DNA of 64,000 nucleotides, taken from NCBI GenBank assembly GCA_018069465.1, contig JAGPUW010000022.1:1-64000 (forward strand), read 5' to 3'. Both the position numbers and the translations under genes were made by a program. The stretch comes from Gammaproteobacteria bacterium. GTDB lineage: Bacteria; Pseudomonadota; Gammaproteobacteria; Pseudomonadales; Porticoccaceae. The notes under the pieces were generated by a model, which saw nothing but the letters and a program-made list of their open reading frames with translations, searched no databases and was not told the origin of the DNA. Each line of letters opens with the position of its first letter. Position 1 is the stretch's first letter. Below are positions 63,865 to 64,000 of this stretch, piece by piece.

Positions 63865-64000
63865 GTGCAAGTATCCGCAGCCCAGTATTTGCCCCCCTCT
63901 ATATTTAGCAGGGTGCCAGCAAACAACGGCGATCAAGTCAGCGACAAAGCCCTTAAGGCTTCCAGCACTAACAAAAGCGATACCGCCAATGGCGCGGAAA
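63865..64000 (+). CDS. Start of a gene running off the window
   Basis: From GTG at 63865 the frame is open to the end: the product begins VQVSAAQYLPPS and is Ser/Ala-rich. An AGG lies about nine bases upstream; a TTG three bases earlier could also start it. Too short to name a family. Confidence 0.4.
   Translation, partial: MQVSAAQYLPPSIFSRVPANNGDQVSDKALKASSTNKSDTANGAE

Noticed and set aside
1-64000. CRISPR arrays, tRNA, rRNA and prophage genes
   Set aside because: No regularly spaced repeats, cloverleaf-like runs, rRNA segments or phage structural genes were seen; a tRNAscan and CRISPR search would settle it.

Overview
The window looks like a chromosome segment of a free-living, probably marine, gammaproteobacterium of mid GC content, perhaps near the Cellvibrionales/Spongiibacteraceae. 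This rests on the conserved blocks rpsP-rimM-trmD-rplS and xerD-dsbC-hom-thrC-recJ (gammaproteobacterial order), ffh next to ypjD and a CorC-type gene, ttcA-yheS, bioA, a CueR-type regulator with its operator, and many acyl-CoA/CoA-transferase genes typical of marine degraders. The lineage is an inference; no rRNA or tRNA gene was seen.

Layout. 1-3.3 kb is a mobile, disturbed end. It holds the 3' end of an IS256-family transposase with its terminal repeat, inserted into a styrene-oxide-isomerase-like membrane gene. An integron attC-like site, a TPR gene, a cysteine-dioxygenase-like cupin and a gene-poor stretch follow. 3.3-10 kb: a secreted HAF/PKD protein, a VOC protein, a sulfotransferase, a SulP transporter with a tandem universal stress protein, and a DUF599 membrane protein. 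10.3-25.3 kb: a catabolic region with an acyl-CoA synthetase, acyl-CoA dehydrogenases, SDRs, a family III CoA-transferase, an enoyl-CoA hydratase, an AhpD-like protein divergent from an AraC regulator, and a hotdog-like protein. It is interrupted by a membrane-anchored repeat protein followed by an exported phospholipase D-like protein. 25.4-26.2 kb: an AT-rich GIY-YIG nuclease gene. 26.3-31.5 kb: yheS, ttcA, a DUF547 protein and bioA. 31.7-34.1 kb: an AT-rich type II restriction-modification island (C5 methyltransferase plus HNH protein) bordered by a lone copy of the IS256-type end and possibly by a bioA remnant. 34.2-39.4 kb: trpS, a CueR-type regulator with a Cu/Zn permease and a clear CueR promoter, a Nudix gene, a DUF465 gene and a second CoA-transferase. 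39.4-49.8 kb: housekeeping genes on the minus strand. 50-54.3 kb: ypjD, a CorC-like gene, DUF1289, gamma-carbonic-anhydrase-like and two Nudix genes. 54.5-58.8 kb: an RND efflux pair. 58.9-62.4 kb: an unknown protein, a beta-propeller protein and an ACMSD-like amidohydrolase with a strong terminator. 62.7-63.8 kb: a class III nucleotidyl cyclase fused to PilZ. A probable gene start runs off the end.

Functionally, the 14-25 kb block together with the 10.3 kb ligase could activate an unknown substrate to its CoA thioester and degrade it by beta-oxidation-like steps; the substrate cannot be read from sequence. The CueR operon is a self-contained copper response. The most unusual items are the cyclase-PilZ fusion, the two-repeat anchored protein beside the secreted PLD, the HNH protein with duplicated helical repeats, and the traces of mobile DNA at both accessory sites.
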